Shown: positions 21,990-34,830, numbered from the stretch's first letter. The stretch is 64,000 bases of DNA from Mesodorylaimus sp. YZB2_4 (GCA_030248295.1 JASANH010000890.1:1-64000), one strand, 5' to 3'. The notes: a model not told the origin generated them from the sequence alone. Program-made: numbers and translations.

Positions 21990-22623
21990 TCATGGATCCA
22001 AGATTTCGCTGTGGCGCGCTGCATCTGACTGATCAGTGATCTCTGCTGGTTGTCCTTTGCCGTCGCGGTTTTCTGGTTCTGGTTCTGATTCTGATTTATT
22101 GGAGCATTGATCTCCTCTCTGCGGCTCCTTTGATCTTATCTTCCTGCTGGCGTGACTTATCTCCGACCGCCCTCGTTTCCATTGTTCTTTCGTTTGAAAC
22201 CAATGCCAGACGTTTCTCCATGCTCCTCCGCATAGTCCGAAGTGAAATTGAAGATGCATGTCGCAATCACACAGGTTTTCCAGGGGCTCCCAAGTGCTTT
22301 CAGTTTAATCGTATCCATCCCATTTCATAGAAATACATCTTTGTTCGTCCATCGGGGCTTTGTCGATATGCTAGAATCTTTTCCAAACTAAACACTTCAC
22401 CACGATTTTCATGGTCCGATGGCTTGTCCCCGTTAATTTCCTTACGTTTAGGCGAGAATGAAAGCAATTTCTTTTTTCCGCGCCTTTCTTTCGTTTTCGG
22501 TCTCATCGTCGTGAGTCTATCGAATCGACGTCGGTATACACAAGGCTCACTGAAGTCAAGGAACAAAGAATTCGAGGAGCTGCAGAACACAAGCAGCATG
22601 TGAGTAGTTTCGCCCAGTGTCAC
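21990..22623 (-). pseudogene. Broken chromodomain protein gene
   Basis: A minus-strand frame (22623-22300) encodes a basic stretch (KERRGKKKLLSFSPKRK) then EVFSLEKILAYRQ..GRTKMYFYEMG, the first half of a chromodomain. The second half, TESTWEPLENLCDCD, lies in another frame immediately downstream (about 22305-22260), preceded by an in-frame TAA. The halves abut with no GT..AG between them, so the break is a frameshift, not an intron. The downstream tail (SKEPQRGDQCSNKSESEPEPEN) is polar and runs to 21990. It could be a processed or decayed HP1/CBX-like or transposon-borne chromodomain; the parent family is not determined. Confidence 0.5.
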
Positions 22624-22813
22624 AATGAAAGATGATCGGATCCTTCGCGATATCCGTTGTCAGCACTGGCGACACGTTGGGAGAGCAGCTGTCGGGGACT
22701 AGGAAGCGACCCTCTCCCCTTCGCATTGCCCACGATTAGATTCTGTGAAGAGGCAGTGAGGGTATTTTATCTGATACCAAAAATCATTCATGAAACACTC
22801 GCACTAGCACTAA

Positions 22814-23256
22814 CAAGGGAACATCGCCAGCCGTTAAGTCAAACTTTGAAAAACCAAAAAGTGTAATATGTTCCTTGGTGCGAAAGAAAGCTTTGTGCAA
22901 AATATCAGAGGCGTCTGGTCAACTGGTTAGCAGTGGTCAGCCTCTAAAGTCCCGAATTTTTGTGTGTTAATGAAGCTGAGCGTAGAAAAAAACAGGCGGA
23001 GCTCTTTCCAAACTAGGTTTTTGGGTTCGGAGTTTCGAGTTTAAGCTTCCAACACTCGGGTTTGGGGTTTTTTTCTGAAAAAACCAAAAAAATCTAGCAG
23101 ACTTTGAAAATTTCACTGTACTCTTCGCGCTGACCAGAACTGAGCAGTTGGCCAGACGCCTCCAATATTTTGCACAGAGCTTTCTTTTGCACCCAGGAAC
23201 ATGTCACAATTTTTGGTTTTCCAAAATTCGACCTAACGGTTGGCGATGTTCCCTTG
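22814..23256 (+). mobile_element. MITE family M1, full-length copy
   Basis: It starts CAAGGGAACATCGCCAGCCG and ends in the inverted sequence GGTTGGCGATGTTCCCTTG, total 443 bp. Terminal inverted repeats extend about 150 bp (AAGAAAGCTTTGTGCAAAAT against its inverted copy near 23170). There is no coding capacity. Flanks are TAA on the left and TGC on the right, so no clean target duplication remains. Confidence 0.85.
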
Positions 23257-23952
23257 TGCAAGTGCAAAAATCTTGAAAATGCCAGCGTAGATTTGTAAGA
23301 AAATGTAAGACTAACAACGCGTAGGCGGCAGGAGTCACAACGGCTGGAGTACACAAAGATCGATCATTGCAATTCGCTCTTGGGTAGCTTGTGGAGTGCG
23401 CTCCGTAAGCTTGTGCTGCAGTTATTGCTAATTGATGAGTTGGAAAATTAGCGGCATGTAAGGGGATTCCATCAAGAGATTGACCCAAGGAAGAGTGAGG
23501 AGTGATTTGCTTGACCAACATAAGCTGATCAAAAGTTTCCCTTGACCAGCATCCGTAAATGGATGAGGATTTCAAAGCTTTATAGAGTACTTTGGTTAAG
23601 GGGCCGGGCTGCATTTGCATAGTGTAATCTACAGTAGGCTTTACTGAACTATATCTTTATGCACTTTCTAGGTGTTCTTTGGCGACATTTTGAAACCGTG
23701 CGACTGATTTTGATATTTGGTACCAGCATACCCAACCTACCAGCAAAATGATCGTACCAAACAATTATGCAATGAGCTGACACGGTAGATATGTGATCCC
23801 ATGATCAAGATACTTCCAAAAGAACTGTGCATAGGACACGTTGTAAGATGTGTGTTATAAGATGTCCAGCACAGACCCAACCCACCACCCACTCCAAGGT
23901 CCAGAGTGCCTAAGCACTGTATTTTCCGTGAATTTTGCTTCTAAGCAAAATA
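23257..23952. other. Intergenic, no gene recognised
   Basis: Spacer between the MITE and tRNA-Gly. Open frames overlapping the MITE end have no recognisable homology. Confidence 0.4.
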
Positions 23953-24023
23953 TGCGTCGGCCGGGAATCGAACCCGGGTCGCCCGCGTGGCAGGCGAGCA
24001 TTCTACCACTGAACCACCGACGC
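23953..24023 (-). tRNA. tRNA-Gly (GCC)
   Basis: 71 nt with a perfect cloverleaf: acceptor GCGTCGG/CCGACGC with discriminator A, A box TGGTTCAGTGG, anticodon loop with GCC in GCCTGCCACGC, and T arm with GGTTCGATTCC. No intron and no encoded CCA. A short T run follows on the minus strand. It looks functional. Confidence 0.97.
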
Positions 24024-25306
24024 GATGAAACATACCAGGCATATTGTTTTTGCCTATAATAGAATAACCCGATTCCCTTTTCTGATTTCCCTTCCGTTTC
24101 AACATGTGCAGGAGCGGAGCGGAGCGAATACTGACACCACTGCGGAGAATGTACCTAGCATCAGTCGCGACTTGGGCCACCCTGTGTGCCTATCCAGTCG
24201 CAAACAAATATATGTATAGGCAACAGTTGTGCCTAACAGTAAATGCTAACATGCGTCCCACATTCACGTGGCCATTTTAACCTACGTATATAGTGGAGTA
24301 AGGAGTAAAATTTGTCAATTCGTCTAATCGTATTACGTCAGTTCCAAGTTTCACTAGCTCTTGGATAGTTGGCGAGATCGTCAGCAGATTGGATGCACCC
24401 GTACCTATTTTACACACTGTAAGATGGCCGAGAACAGCTGTATCTACTCTTATATGACCTCTGAAGACTTTTGCTTTCAAATCTATTGCAGAGCGAGGGC
24501 ATTTGTCGCTTGAATACTACATAGTTGTCATGAAAACTTCCCATTCTCACCTCAATCCTTCAGCAAAGAAACGCGTGTCCTGCCAATATTTTCGATCCGC
24601 GCTGCGTGAAATGCTCGGATTGCGCCTTCGGTGCTCATCCTTGAGCTTATTCTATCCAACGTGCGTGTGTGTGCTATCCAACGTCGGCATTTCCATCCAC
24701 GATTACTGTAGCCTTCTCAGAGGCACCACTTGCCCCCTGATCATCTCAGCTCTCATGTCTTGTTGTGTTGGGATACTATATCTTGATGGTGAATGTCGAT
24801 TTCAATTGGACAATCATGCACCTCCCATGCTCCATGTGCGCGCGGCAAAGCCATAAAGAAGTGAGAGGTAAAGTGGTAAAAGCCCACAAGACATGACCCA
24901 ATCCAGAACGTATGGGATTGAATCAAACGGCAAACATGGCACAAGGGGAACAGTTTTCCAGCGAAAAGGCATACAGTAATGGTTTTTCTTCGTACGCTCT
25001 ACGCCCTGGCGAAATGATGTCTTTGAACATACTCGCAGTAAAATTAGAATTGGAGTCAGAATGATCTTAAAGGCATGTGGCTTTCTTCCAGCTAGCAACA
25101 AATGTACAGTATCGTTTTCTCAATTTGGTTTGTATGGTGAGCAGACACCATTCATAAGCCTCAAGTCATTGAATTCAAATCATGGATCAGCAACATCACT
25201 TACCTCCACAATTTTTAAAAGACCTGTGCTGTTTTTTAAGCGTCATTGTGAAAGGCGAAGTCTAGCAGGTTAACTAAAACTGTCTTCACTCAAACCACCC
25301 TACAGT
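24024..25306. other. Intergenic upstream of the M13 gene
   Basis: A plus-strand frame at 24503-24856 has no recognisable homology. Repeated GGAGC units occur at 24110-24125. No promoter motif is clear. Confidence 0.4.
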
Positions 25307-28300
25307 ATGGTTTATTCGTCTAAACTACTTTTGTGCTGGACTATATTGTCTTCCATATCAGCCAACGCAGCCAACGAAAAGCTCTTTAGCTACATTTACG
25401 ATGCTAAGACTTATAAAGAAGCTGAAAGATATCTTAAAGAAGGAATGGATGAAAGTGTTAAGCCCTGCAACGACTTCTATGTTCATGTTTGCGGCAAAGT
25501 GAACAATGGTGGCGCAAAGCAAGAAATTATTGACGAAACTGCTAAAAATGCTATACTTCGTTCACATAACCCCGAGGAAATACCTGATTATGCAAAGTCG
25601 TTGCGCCACTTTTATGTCGAATGTACTAAAGAAATAAAAAAAGAGCCGAATGTCGCCATCCTCATAAATCATTTAAGCAACATATTGACGAGCAATGTGT
25701 TTTATCTGGCAGCACCATTGCCTAATCTGGAAGATATATTCACAAGATTTGCCGCTCTGCGTGACGAAAAGGCCACTATTGAACAGAAATGGCAAGAAGT
25801 CGCCATGACAGAAAGAAAATTACGACAGCGGATTTTCTTTGATGTTGAAGTTTTCGAAAATAATATACTATTTCTTGATTATTCTGCGCAACTGCGAGAT
25901 ACTTGCAATGAGAAAGAAATAATCGTTGACGCTATAACTCGGGCTCTTTCTACCAATCCTCTTAATAATGCAACGAAAAACCCCATTGATTCAGCCCCAT
26001 TGATTTCAAGTCTTGATGAATTTTGCGCACATTTGGGGCAAGGTGAAATATTGCAAGCGAAAAGAATAGATTTATTGAACAGATCGACAAAGATTGACTC
26101 TTATGTGTACAGTTCCAGTAAAGCATACGCACTCTTCAAAGCATTATTTCAAACAGCCCCCGAAGTTTACAAATCATTGCAAGAAAAACGACTGACACTG
26201 CGAATGACCTCCCAGGCTTCCTGGAGCTCGAGTAGACTTGAAACAGTTCTGGCATATCACAATATAACCACTATACGAGCCTTCCACTTTATTGCACTAG
26301 TGAAAAAATTAATTTTAGATAGGAAAGCAAACAAAAACCCAGAACAGGAATGTTTAAAAAAAGTGGTGAGTTTAAGAGCTTCGGAGGTGAGGGAATGGGA
26401 GAATTATCCCCCCCCCAAGAACTCGGAAATATAAAAAAACTCAAAGTAAATAATCAAAAACAGATTTCTGTGGGTGTGTAGGTAGCCATGTTGTAGACAA
26501 AACCAGTGGTGTTAGCGAATGCAGGAACATAGAAGGGACTGCTTGCTATGCTGTAGAGTGGCAAAAAAGGGCAGAGGCATAGCGGACTGATTACTAGCGG
26601 TAGAGAGTTTCTGTGAGGCCCAACCCATACGAGATTCAGCTTTAAAAGTGGACTTTGACCAACGGGTTTTGCGCTGCTGAAATGTCACTGAGGTATTAGC
26701 ATATACCTTACATGTACCGTATATGACAAAAACCGCGCTGTGAAATTCCTCTTTGAGTAATATTAGCGACCTGTTTTCCAGGTGTCTGATTCACTCAAGC
26801 AAAAATTTTTTTCCTTACACGGTTTGTTATACATGTACAGTATACATGACGTATTGGTACGTGTGTTATACTGTATTTTCCCGCAGCGCCAAAATGGTCA
26901 AACTTGACTTCCCAAGTTGAATAGGATATATCCTATTGTTTGCGCCTTACAGAAACTTTGTTCTAAGTAAAATGATATCACGGCTTGATGATTCCGACAG
27001 GCCCAGACTTTAAAATTTACATTTCGCTCTTGCTACCTTCTGCATAAAAATATGTTTCGCGTTCAGTTCTGATCGTGAGTCAAATTCTTAGTTGTGAATG
27101 CCTAATTGGCTTAGACGAGTTTCTCAAAAAACTTTTGCCACATAGTTTCCGCTGCTTCTTCCTATTTCTTCAGTTCCCGCAAGAAAACTTAAAAACTTGA
27201 TTAGGAATGAAACAACTTTCAATTTTTGAAATACCAATAAAACAAAGACGAGTTCCTGTATTTTCTAATTCTTTTATAATTAATTCAGCAGGCCAGATCA
27301 GGCAGATCAAAATTTTTCAGAAAATCGATAAGCTTATTTCTTCGTATTACTAGCAGGAATTGCATCTTTGAAATTGGGGGGGGGGGGGGGATTATTTGTG
27401 ACCGTACAGCCCAAGGTTAAGTCTTCCAAAAACACTATCGCTGTTGTCTTACTAATCACAAATATCGGATTTTTGACACCGAGACCAAAATCGAACGCGC
27501 ATTGGGTGCATAAAATCAGTGCCGCCACAAAAAATGCAAAAGGCTGCCAAAAACTATTCTTATATCAATCTTTAGATGGCATTTTTTTAGAAAAAACTTT
27601 TTGCACCAGCACTGGCAAGAGTGTATTTAGAACATACGAAACTTAATATCACGCGCTTGCGATACGAATTTCAAGCTTTTGTTCGCAATATTGTAGCGGC
27701 ATTTCGAATTTTAATAGGATCATCGCATTTCTTGACCGGAAGTGACAAACATAAAATCCAAGAAAAACTGGACAACATCAGAATCGATACAGGCTTTCCC
27801 ACTTGGATAGAAAATGACACCGAAATTAGTAGTCGAACAATTAAATTTCACGACACTCAAACTTTCTTTGAACTCGAGATAAACGCTGAAAAATTGTTAT
27901 TTGAAACAACTATGCGCCAAATAGTTCAAGAGGGATATGAATTATCTCCATGGATGAAAGACGGGTCGTATCCATCTCTGGACGTGGAAGCTGATTATAA
28001 CGAGTTTACGTACAGTTTATTCGGATTATTACCCCGTATCCATATCCACCTGGGTGAGCTTTTTGTCATATCGGCAGTTAGAGCATACTTAAGCATCATT
28101 TTTAGGCATGGCTATGCCTCCATTTTACCACATGGATTATCCAATGCCAGTCAATTATGGTGGTGCAGGTAACGTTCCTACGGATGTCCACCATGGAGTA
28201 TATTTGCTGAGACTGCATTTCACCCTCGCTTTTTTGTGGCAGGTGCACTGCAGTACACATTTGACCCAAAAGACATTTACACTGATTTATATTCAAGAGA

Positions 28301-28989
28301 CATGCGCAAAAACTTGAGTCTTAAGCGGGCTTCGAACCTTCGTTTCTTTACAGGTTATAATATATAGCGCATAAAATATTATGGAGCCTTCTTTTTGCTA
28401 ATGATTAGAAAACATGCGAAAAACTTTTTTGACGTTAAGCTCTACTTTTTACATTTTTTCCATTGAAGGCGTTGCCGTTGCACGAGCACTTTTGCATTCA
28501 ATTGACCGAAGCAACATTCACTTCGCGCTCCAAGATGGGTCCTATATTGATGCTGCTGGCATGAAAGCCGCATACTCTGAACAGGAAAAGTGCTTAAACA
28601 AGTCCGAACTAAAAGGTTCAAATCCGAACGAAACAATAATTGATATCGCATCTTTAGATGTTGCTTTCGCCACTTACAGATTTTTGGTCAAAGTTTTAGG
28701 CGAAGATCCAGTGCTTCCAAACATGCATAACCATACTGGACAACAACTGATATTCGTGGCCTTCGCTAGACTGTGGTGCGGGAACGGAAAGGAGAAAGGA
28801 GGTGACTCGATCAGTCCTTCAAGAATCGATGCAGCAATAAGTAATGAGCCACTTTTCGCAAACGCCTTCAACTGCCCGCCATCCTCAAAATATAAGCCGC
28901 AAGTGATTTGTAATTCTTGGCCTGATATTTTCCACGATGAGAGAACCCTACCCATCGAGTTCCCAGTGCTTGCAAAGCATAGCAGTTAG
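25307..28989 (+). CDS. Neprilysin-family (M13) secreted protein, catalytic HExxH absent
   Basis: Five exons, 25307-26365, 27591-28053, 28106-28168, 28243-28353 and 28469-28989, join in phase to 738 residues, the usual M13 length. A signal peptide (LLLCWTILSSISANA) is followed by the M13 N-domain hallmark CNDFYVHVCG (C54-C62), then CLKKV, LARVYLEH and IDTGFPTWI. PPFYHMDYPMPVNYGGAG (to ~529) matches the residues just before the active site. The zinc-binding HExxH that should follow is missing; the next exon reads ALQYTFDPKDIYTDLYS. ETIID (620-624) keeps the ExxxD of the third zinc ligand, and WCGN and NAFNCPP of the C-lobe are present. Probably a secreted, catalytically dead relative that binds peptides or acts as a decoy; that role is inference. 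Intron 1 (1.2 kb) holds a 15-G run. Confidence 0.85.
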
Positions 28990-29058
28990 GTGGATGTGAA
29001 ATCTGTGAGACTTGATGTCCACGGAGAAGTGCACTGACTGTGAGTATGCGATGTCAAA

Positions 29059-29064
29059 AATAAA
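29059..29064 (+). terminator. Polyadenylation signal AATAAA of the M13 gene
   Basis: AATAAA lies 70 bases after the stop codon in the sense orientation. Confidence 0.6.
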
Positions 29065-30314
29065 GAGACACTGTAGAAAACGTGATCGAGCAGTCTGATT
29101 TCGCCGCTGGCAACCTGTGTTTACTCGAAAATCCCCCCCCCCCCTCAGCATAAAATTTCATTGAGGACCAGAAAAGAAAGCGCAATCGAGGGTGACGGGT
29201 GGTCATCTGACCACACCTGACAATTTGAAAGTCTGTCAGCCTTAGTTCAAAAGCTTGGAAAAGTTTGGATAGATTGGAGAACCTTGTCTTCTTGGTCCCG
29301 TTAGAGTGCCCTGGTTGGTCAAGTGCGCAAAGAGCTTTACAAGCTTTACGGTTAGCTTAGTCTTAGACAGTATGGGATTTGGAGTCATTGTTGTTCGTAC
29401 CCGAAGGGCATTCTGCGTCGAAGTTCACGAAGGACATCCAGGTTAAGCAGCTATGTATAGTTATACTACGATTCTATATGCGGTAGTCCCGCACTGACGA
29501 AAAGCCTTTCCCAGGAAGTGCAAAAGTGCCAAGAGACCAGACAAGAGCAAAGTCATCAGAGGTATACTCCTACTGACGGTGAGCCTTGGACAAGGTTTGA
29601 CTGATCTTCCAAGATTCTACTGAACCTTTGCCTCGACTGCATATATATTACTATGCTGGACAGGTTAAGGGCAAGTCACGCTTAGTTTAATATCAAACCA
29701 CGTTTTTTCATCAACCCGGATGTGTCCTGTCACGCTAGGCGCGCACTTACGGGGGAGGGTTCAACTCCCGCGTAGGTTAAAAATGATTGTTAGACTATGT
29801 GTTCCTCAGCCCTCACTGACGTGACGACATGTACAGTATGTACAGAGAAAGCAACTCGGATTCTGCAGAACACACACGGTTCAAGAATATGTTAGGAGAT
29901 CGGCAGTTGCATACACGACATGAACGGTTGGGCGCTGCGAATGCAAATGCGAGCTAGCTGTGGATGACAGACTTCTAGGACAGCAGATGTTGCGGCTTTA
30001 GCATTTGGTCAGCAGCCAGGCTTGTAGATAGGAACGTATCTGCTGGCACTGGGTGCCTAAGGAATAAATGAAGAACAGTCTGGTTGCTTTTACGAGGTTC
30101 ATTATTCGAGGCTGGCAAACGCAGAAGACTGACCCCTAAAATATCTGCTGCATGACAGTCGACTTATGTATGCCTCAGACCGTCTAGAACTGGTGGGTCA
30201 AAGGTGCACCAGTGTTATTTATCAACCCAGCAACAATAGAAGAGATAGCAGTCCATGGCTACGATATGATTTACATTTCAAAATGTGTTTGTCTACGCCT
30301 CCTGGAAATAAAGA
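29065..30314. other. Intergenic, no gene recognised
   Basis: It contains a C13 run (29133-29145) and, near 29755, an isolated T-arm-like GGGTTCAACTCCC with no tRNA around it. Otherwise featureless. Confidence 0.4.
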
Positions 30315-33300
30315 TTATATTCGAGCGATAATACAACCCAAAACAGTTATCGTGAGCAGGGAGCGAATCGACGCCATTTGCAACATCCAGGTCGTACCAG
30401 CACCGCTAGTGGTAGACGCCGCTGTAGGAGCAGGTGTAGAGGCTGTTTCACAAACATCAGCGGGAATATAGGGCGTCGTAACGTTGGGGTAACCGTGCTC
30501 TTCGTAAAAATTGAGAATTGTTTGCACGTCGTCACTCTTAACATAATTAAGGGAAAAATATTGGTCAGTTTTGACCAGTTTTTATTTAGCACATACAGTA
30601 CGTGATCCGAAACTAGCCACATAGTGCGTATCAAGCGTGTTCTACTAAAATATTACAGGGACAAAGGTGGCCCCCCTTATACCGCGCTATTCAAGAAGCC
30701 TGTTTTGAAATTATGACCTAAACCGATCCCAAGCTGGGAACTACTGCGAAATAAAAGATTCCACAGTACTGTAAATGATGATTCCTGCATGAATTATTCG
30801 TTCAAGAAAGCTCTTACAGAACGGTTTGTCATTCAGAAGTTCAAAAAGTGCTACTTACCCCCGAAGTCATGTTGACAATCTCCTCCAAGCACACCGAATA
30901 ATGAATTCCATTGCGTTGGACATCCACCACTCGATCGATCTCTTCTTGAGTCCATTTATAATCCTTGACACATTCATAAACAGATGGCTTTGTGCAATTT
31001 GGAAAGGTTTTGCTGAGAAGAGATTCGAGGAATTCAACGCTACAAAAATTGAGGGGAAGCAGCATTTACCTTAGGGGATCATAGCCATTCAAGGTGCTTA
31101 GTAACTGTTCTTGATCAGGAAGGCTCGTGCACATAAAGCCGTCGACTGCAGCTGGATAATAATCGGCGAATACCAGGCACATCTCGTCTTGTGTGGCAAG
31201 GCCAGCAAAGGTTGTGGTATCTCGGCCAGTAGTATCATAAATGCATTCTACCACCAGTTCGTCACCCTAAAATATGCAAGCAGTTTTTTGCCAAAACTAT
31301 TAACATTTTTAAAAAGAAATATCACTCACGGGTAAAATCAATACGGGGTCTTTCACGCGTCTGTGATCCTACAGAAAAAGTCTCTGTTAAAAGAAAGTGT
31401 AATTTCTGGCAGACACGAACCTGATAATTAAAGTCGTAGTATTCATCCGCGAGAATATTTGGTCGTTGGACTCCATTGCGGTAATGCAGCAAACGGATTT
31501 TGCGACCTGATAAAAATATTTATCAATGGTTTTGAAATTGAAAAATTTCAAAAATATTAAACAAAGCTCTCTAATTAAATCGATCTGGAGTGGAAGATTG
31601 GGTATGCACCTACTGAGATTGTGTTTTGACTAGAAAAGTACGACTAGGTGAAAAGTGGATTTCACCAAGGTACATAGAATGCCTTATCTCCCTTTTATGA
31701 CAGGACGTAGGACGATAATAGGACGAAAGGAGCTATCACGCACATTGCCTTAACATAAGGCCCCATCAAACTCGAATAAGCTAGATTATTCGAAGTGAAA
31801 AGAAAGTGAGCTACAAGTTACCACATCAAAACTATGATCTTTGTTGGCGCCTAAAAATTTATTAGTGTAACTGGTTCAGGGAGGCTTGTATTTTTACGAT
31901 GCGTAAAGCATAGCATTTAACAAAATACTTTCCTTTTTCTCGTTCTAAGGTATGCCCAAGTCCAATAATTGTATTTTGAGAAACCATATTGGCATTAGCT
32001 GTTTTAGTTTTATGCAGGATGAACTTTTAGACCAGCTTCTTACCTGTAAGATGTGTGTGCAGCAGTCCGATGAAAAGTTTGATCCCGTCTGCTGGGAAAT
32101 CTTTCGTGCATTTAGCACTGCAATACCCATAATTTCTTATTTCAGCGACACCTGGCGGCAAAACTTGTCTGAATGCGCTGACATCAAGGCCGAATGTTGC
32201 ATGACCAGCGTCAATCGGTCGAAGATTGTCTGTCACCCAAAGTCGCATTCCAGAGCTGTCGACCTTTCCTGTAAAAATTTTCTCATCAAGTTGATGGCAT
32301 TGCTTAACAAAGATGCAATATACTGTATACCTTTCTTATATTGAGCATTGTTGTAATGCATTTCTATCATGACATATCGATCATCGTTAGGGTTGTACAA
32401 GGGGGCACCAACGTCATCAGGAAAGCTGACACTCTGAAACGAAAAAGCTGCCACTGTTAGACGCAGTGTCGTAAACTCTAACTGCTTATCCAAATTTTTT
32501 TGAAGAACGGCTTTTTAAAAAACGTTAACGGTCTTCAATAACAGAGGCGCAATAATTTTTTTGCATAAATTTAACTGATTAGCTTACTTGGCCTCCAGTC
32601 GCCCATGCTGAGAGGACCACCGCCTGACATTGACCAAATGCTTCAGTCAATTCATCGTCATTGCCCCCATCGGCAAAGCATGGTCCCCCTTTCCCAACGT
32701 ATTTGCTTGCGTTGAATGATCCGCAGACATAAATCAGGAGGTGGTGAACCACATCAAGGTTTTCTTCTTGAATGTCTGGCTCTATCTAAAAATGCCTGAC
32801 GTTAATTAATCTAAAATGTATCACAGTTGCAACTTTTTCGATTGCGAGGTGAGTATAAGCTCGAGGTCTCTACATTAGGTACCTTCTGTTCCCCAGAGTC
32901 GGAAGCCGCCTTCACTTACTGTATTTGCGATGGGAAAAATACAACAAGTTTTCACAGCACGTTAAGAAACACTCTGCGCTTTTAACTTTTGTTTTCGAAA
33001 TTCTACAGCTTCAGAGTTACAATTGTGGAGTCGTTGTATTTCTTGCCCCACTGCCAGTTAAACCAAGTGATCCACGGGTAGTGCGCGAACAGTTACAGAA
33101 GTTGCGGGTCTTCCACACCTCGGATTTAGGTGTGCTCTTGATTCTGACTTTGCTTTATGTTCAAAAAGACTTGCATGGCCCTTTTTATGAAGGTCACTAC
33201 TACAAGTACTTTAGAGCGCGGGTAAAAATTATGCGCTACAACGCACGTGTACTGAATGCTCTTAGAGTGCCCACAAAGGGGAGTGGGCGGAAAGATGCAA

Positions 33301-34441
33301 TAGACCATTCAAATCAAATCAAATCAAATCAAATCTGCGACTTTCGAGAAACAGTGGAATGGTCTATTCGTGGGGGTTAACGATCAGGTTCTGAGTGCAC
33401 TTGGTTATTAAACTAAATGTGCGACTGTGCAAGAATTCATTCCTAACTTACTTTTATAATATGCCTCTTAGTCGGAGTATGGGGCAAAGGAAGGAATTCG
33501 CACCAATACGTGGTCTCTACATTGTCTGGCACCCGAACCTAAAACATTCAGCTTAAACTAAGCTTTTCTCCGCTGACAAAAAAATTCAGATCTTACGGGA
33601 CTGACGCGTAACTCCAAAGGAGTCGATCCTGGTTCAGGTGGCACGCCATCAGGTATAGTCGGGCGTTCGTCGAACAGAAGCAAGCTTTTACTTCCTCGAA
33701 CTGTATGCTTTTCGAAATGGTTTTTGTCCTGTGGTACCTTATCGTTAGCTGCATAGATCACGCGTGTTGTGTCATCCTAAAAAACAAAAACAAGCTTTTT
33801 CACTCATCAACCAAGTTCGCATCTGATCCGCACCATTTTTGAAATTTTCTTCGACCGTGAGAGTTCCTCAGTAAGTTACTAGATTTCCAGCAAAGTCTCT
33901 CCTCTCACTGTCATATTCAACTGTATCCCCACCCAAACATAGTCACTTACAGTCAAGGCCCAGTCCTCTTTGTCGCATGTATTCCTCTTCCTAGTGAAAG
34001 TAGCAATGATATGGCTCTCGTTCTTCTTGGCATCTATCAATTCATAGTCTTGATGCAGATCCTCCGGAGGGAATCCATTCTGAGAGGCATGGCGATCCTG
34101 AAATAGAGTAGCATCGTATGTGCGGGCACCTTTCTGGACATACGAGGGCGCTTGCTTACAGAGACAAACGCTTTTCCAGAATCATCGATCCAAAATAGGG
34201 CGATGTCGGCGCCAGTCATAGCCCCATTCGGCGAGAACCCTAGGCCAGCCCAGCCCTTGCTCATGGCCTGGTATTGCATGGTGATGCTGTCGTTATCGAA
34301 GGACCAGAAGATTTGGAAGTGGCCATCGGGATCTAGCGTGGCGTGATTGGGAAAACTTTGATCAGATTCAAGCTTCGGCTGAGGCAAGGCTGCCGCCTGG
34401 TAGCTGAGGTATAATAGAAAAATGCAAACGCAGGCTCTCAT
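30315..34441 (-). CDS. DBH-like copper monooxygenase (MOXD1/DBH family)
   Basis: Twelve exons, 34160-34441, 33951-34097, 33597-33776, 33452-33538, 32588-32785, 32331-32433, 32044-32268, 31421-31506, 31330-31368, 31070-31266, 30859-31039 and 30315-30536, join in phase to 648 residues. A signal peptide (CIFLLYLSYQAAA) and a DOMON domain (FQIFWSFDND..GWAGLGFSPNG) precede the two copper-hydroxylase domains. All six copper ligands can be placed: H246/H247 (VVHHLLIY), H324 (EMHYNN), H403/H405 (LHTHLTG) and M478 (TQDEMC), spaced almost as in dopamine beta-hydroxylase. The enzyme would hydroxylate an unknown substrate using ascorbate and O2 in the secretory pathway. The C-terminus (Ser/Thr/Pro spacer, then LLTITVLGCIIARI) looks like a GPI or membrane anchor. 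Which DBH/TBH/MOXD subgroup is uncertain. Confidence 0.92.
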
Positions 34442-34490
34442 GGTGGATGATGCCTCGCAACGACAGATGCAACGCTGCGTTAATACGGTT

Positions 34491-34498
34491 CTTTTATA
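34491..34498 (-). promoter_or_regulatory. TATA box of the DBH-like gene
   Basis: TATAAAAG on the minus strand, 50 bases upstream of the start codon, consistent with a transcription start near 34465 and a very short 5' UTR. Confidence 0.65.
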
Positions 34499-34692
34499 GG
34501 CTGGTATAGTGTTATTGAAGAGTCATCAGACAATTGATAAGAAGCACTGACATAAGTCTAATAGTGTGACTCTTATCAGCACTGAATGACTAACTGAAGC
34601 CTCGCACCTATGACGATACCAAAGAAGAGACTGCGCTGCCAAGGCTGAAGTTGTTGGTTTAAACGAGGATCGTACGGAGATCGAACACTAAA

Positions 34693-34830
34693 GCCCGAAG
34701 TATAGTTCGATGCGATGCGTCAAATAAGCTCGCGATGCGACGTTTTCGGAACCTTTTTACATGGTCAGTTGACCCAAAAGTGTCGCATCGCACGCTTATT
34801 TGACGCATCGCATCGAACTATACTTTGGGC
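34693..34830. mobile_element. Foldback MITE with 5-bp target duplication
   Basis: Near-perfect inverted arms of about 49 bp: GCCCGAAGTATAGTTCGATG.. on the left, ..CATCGAACTATACTTTGGGC on the right, separated by about 38 bp. CTAAA flanks both sides (left ..CACTAAA, right CTAAATC), consistent with a 5-bp target-site duplication. It lies about 200 bp upstream of the DBH-like promoter. Confidence 0.75.

Noticed and set aside
28108..28317. Unspliced continuation of M13 exon 3 as a source of the missing HExxH
   Set aside because: It reads NVPTDVHHGV and then leaves the family; splicing to 28243 restores the correct frame into the next exon.
32925..33380. Plus-strand 151-codon frame inside an intron of the DBH-like gene
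   Set aside because: No homology, contains an (AAATC)n microsatellite and a short inverted repeat, and lies antisense within an intron fixed by flanking exons.
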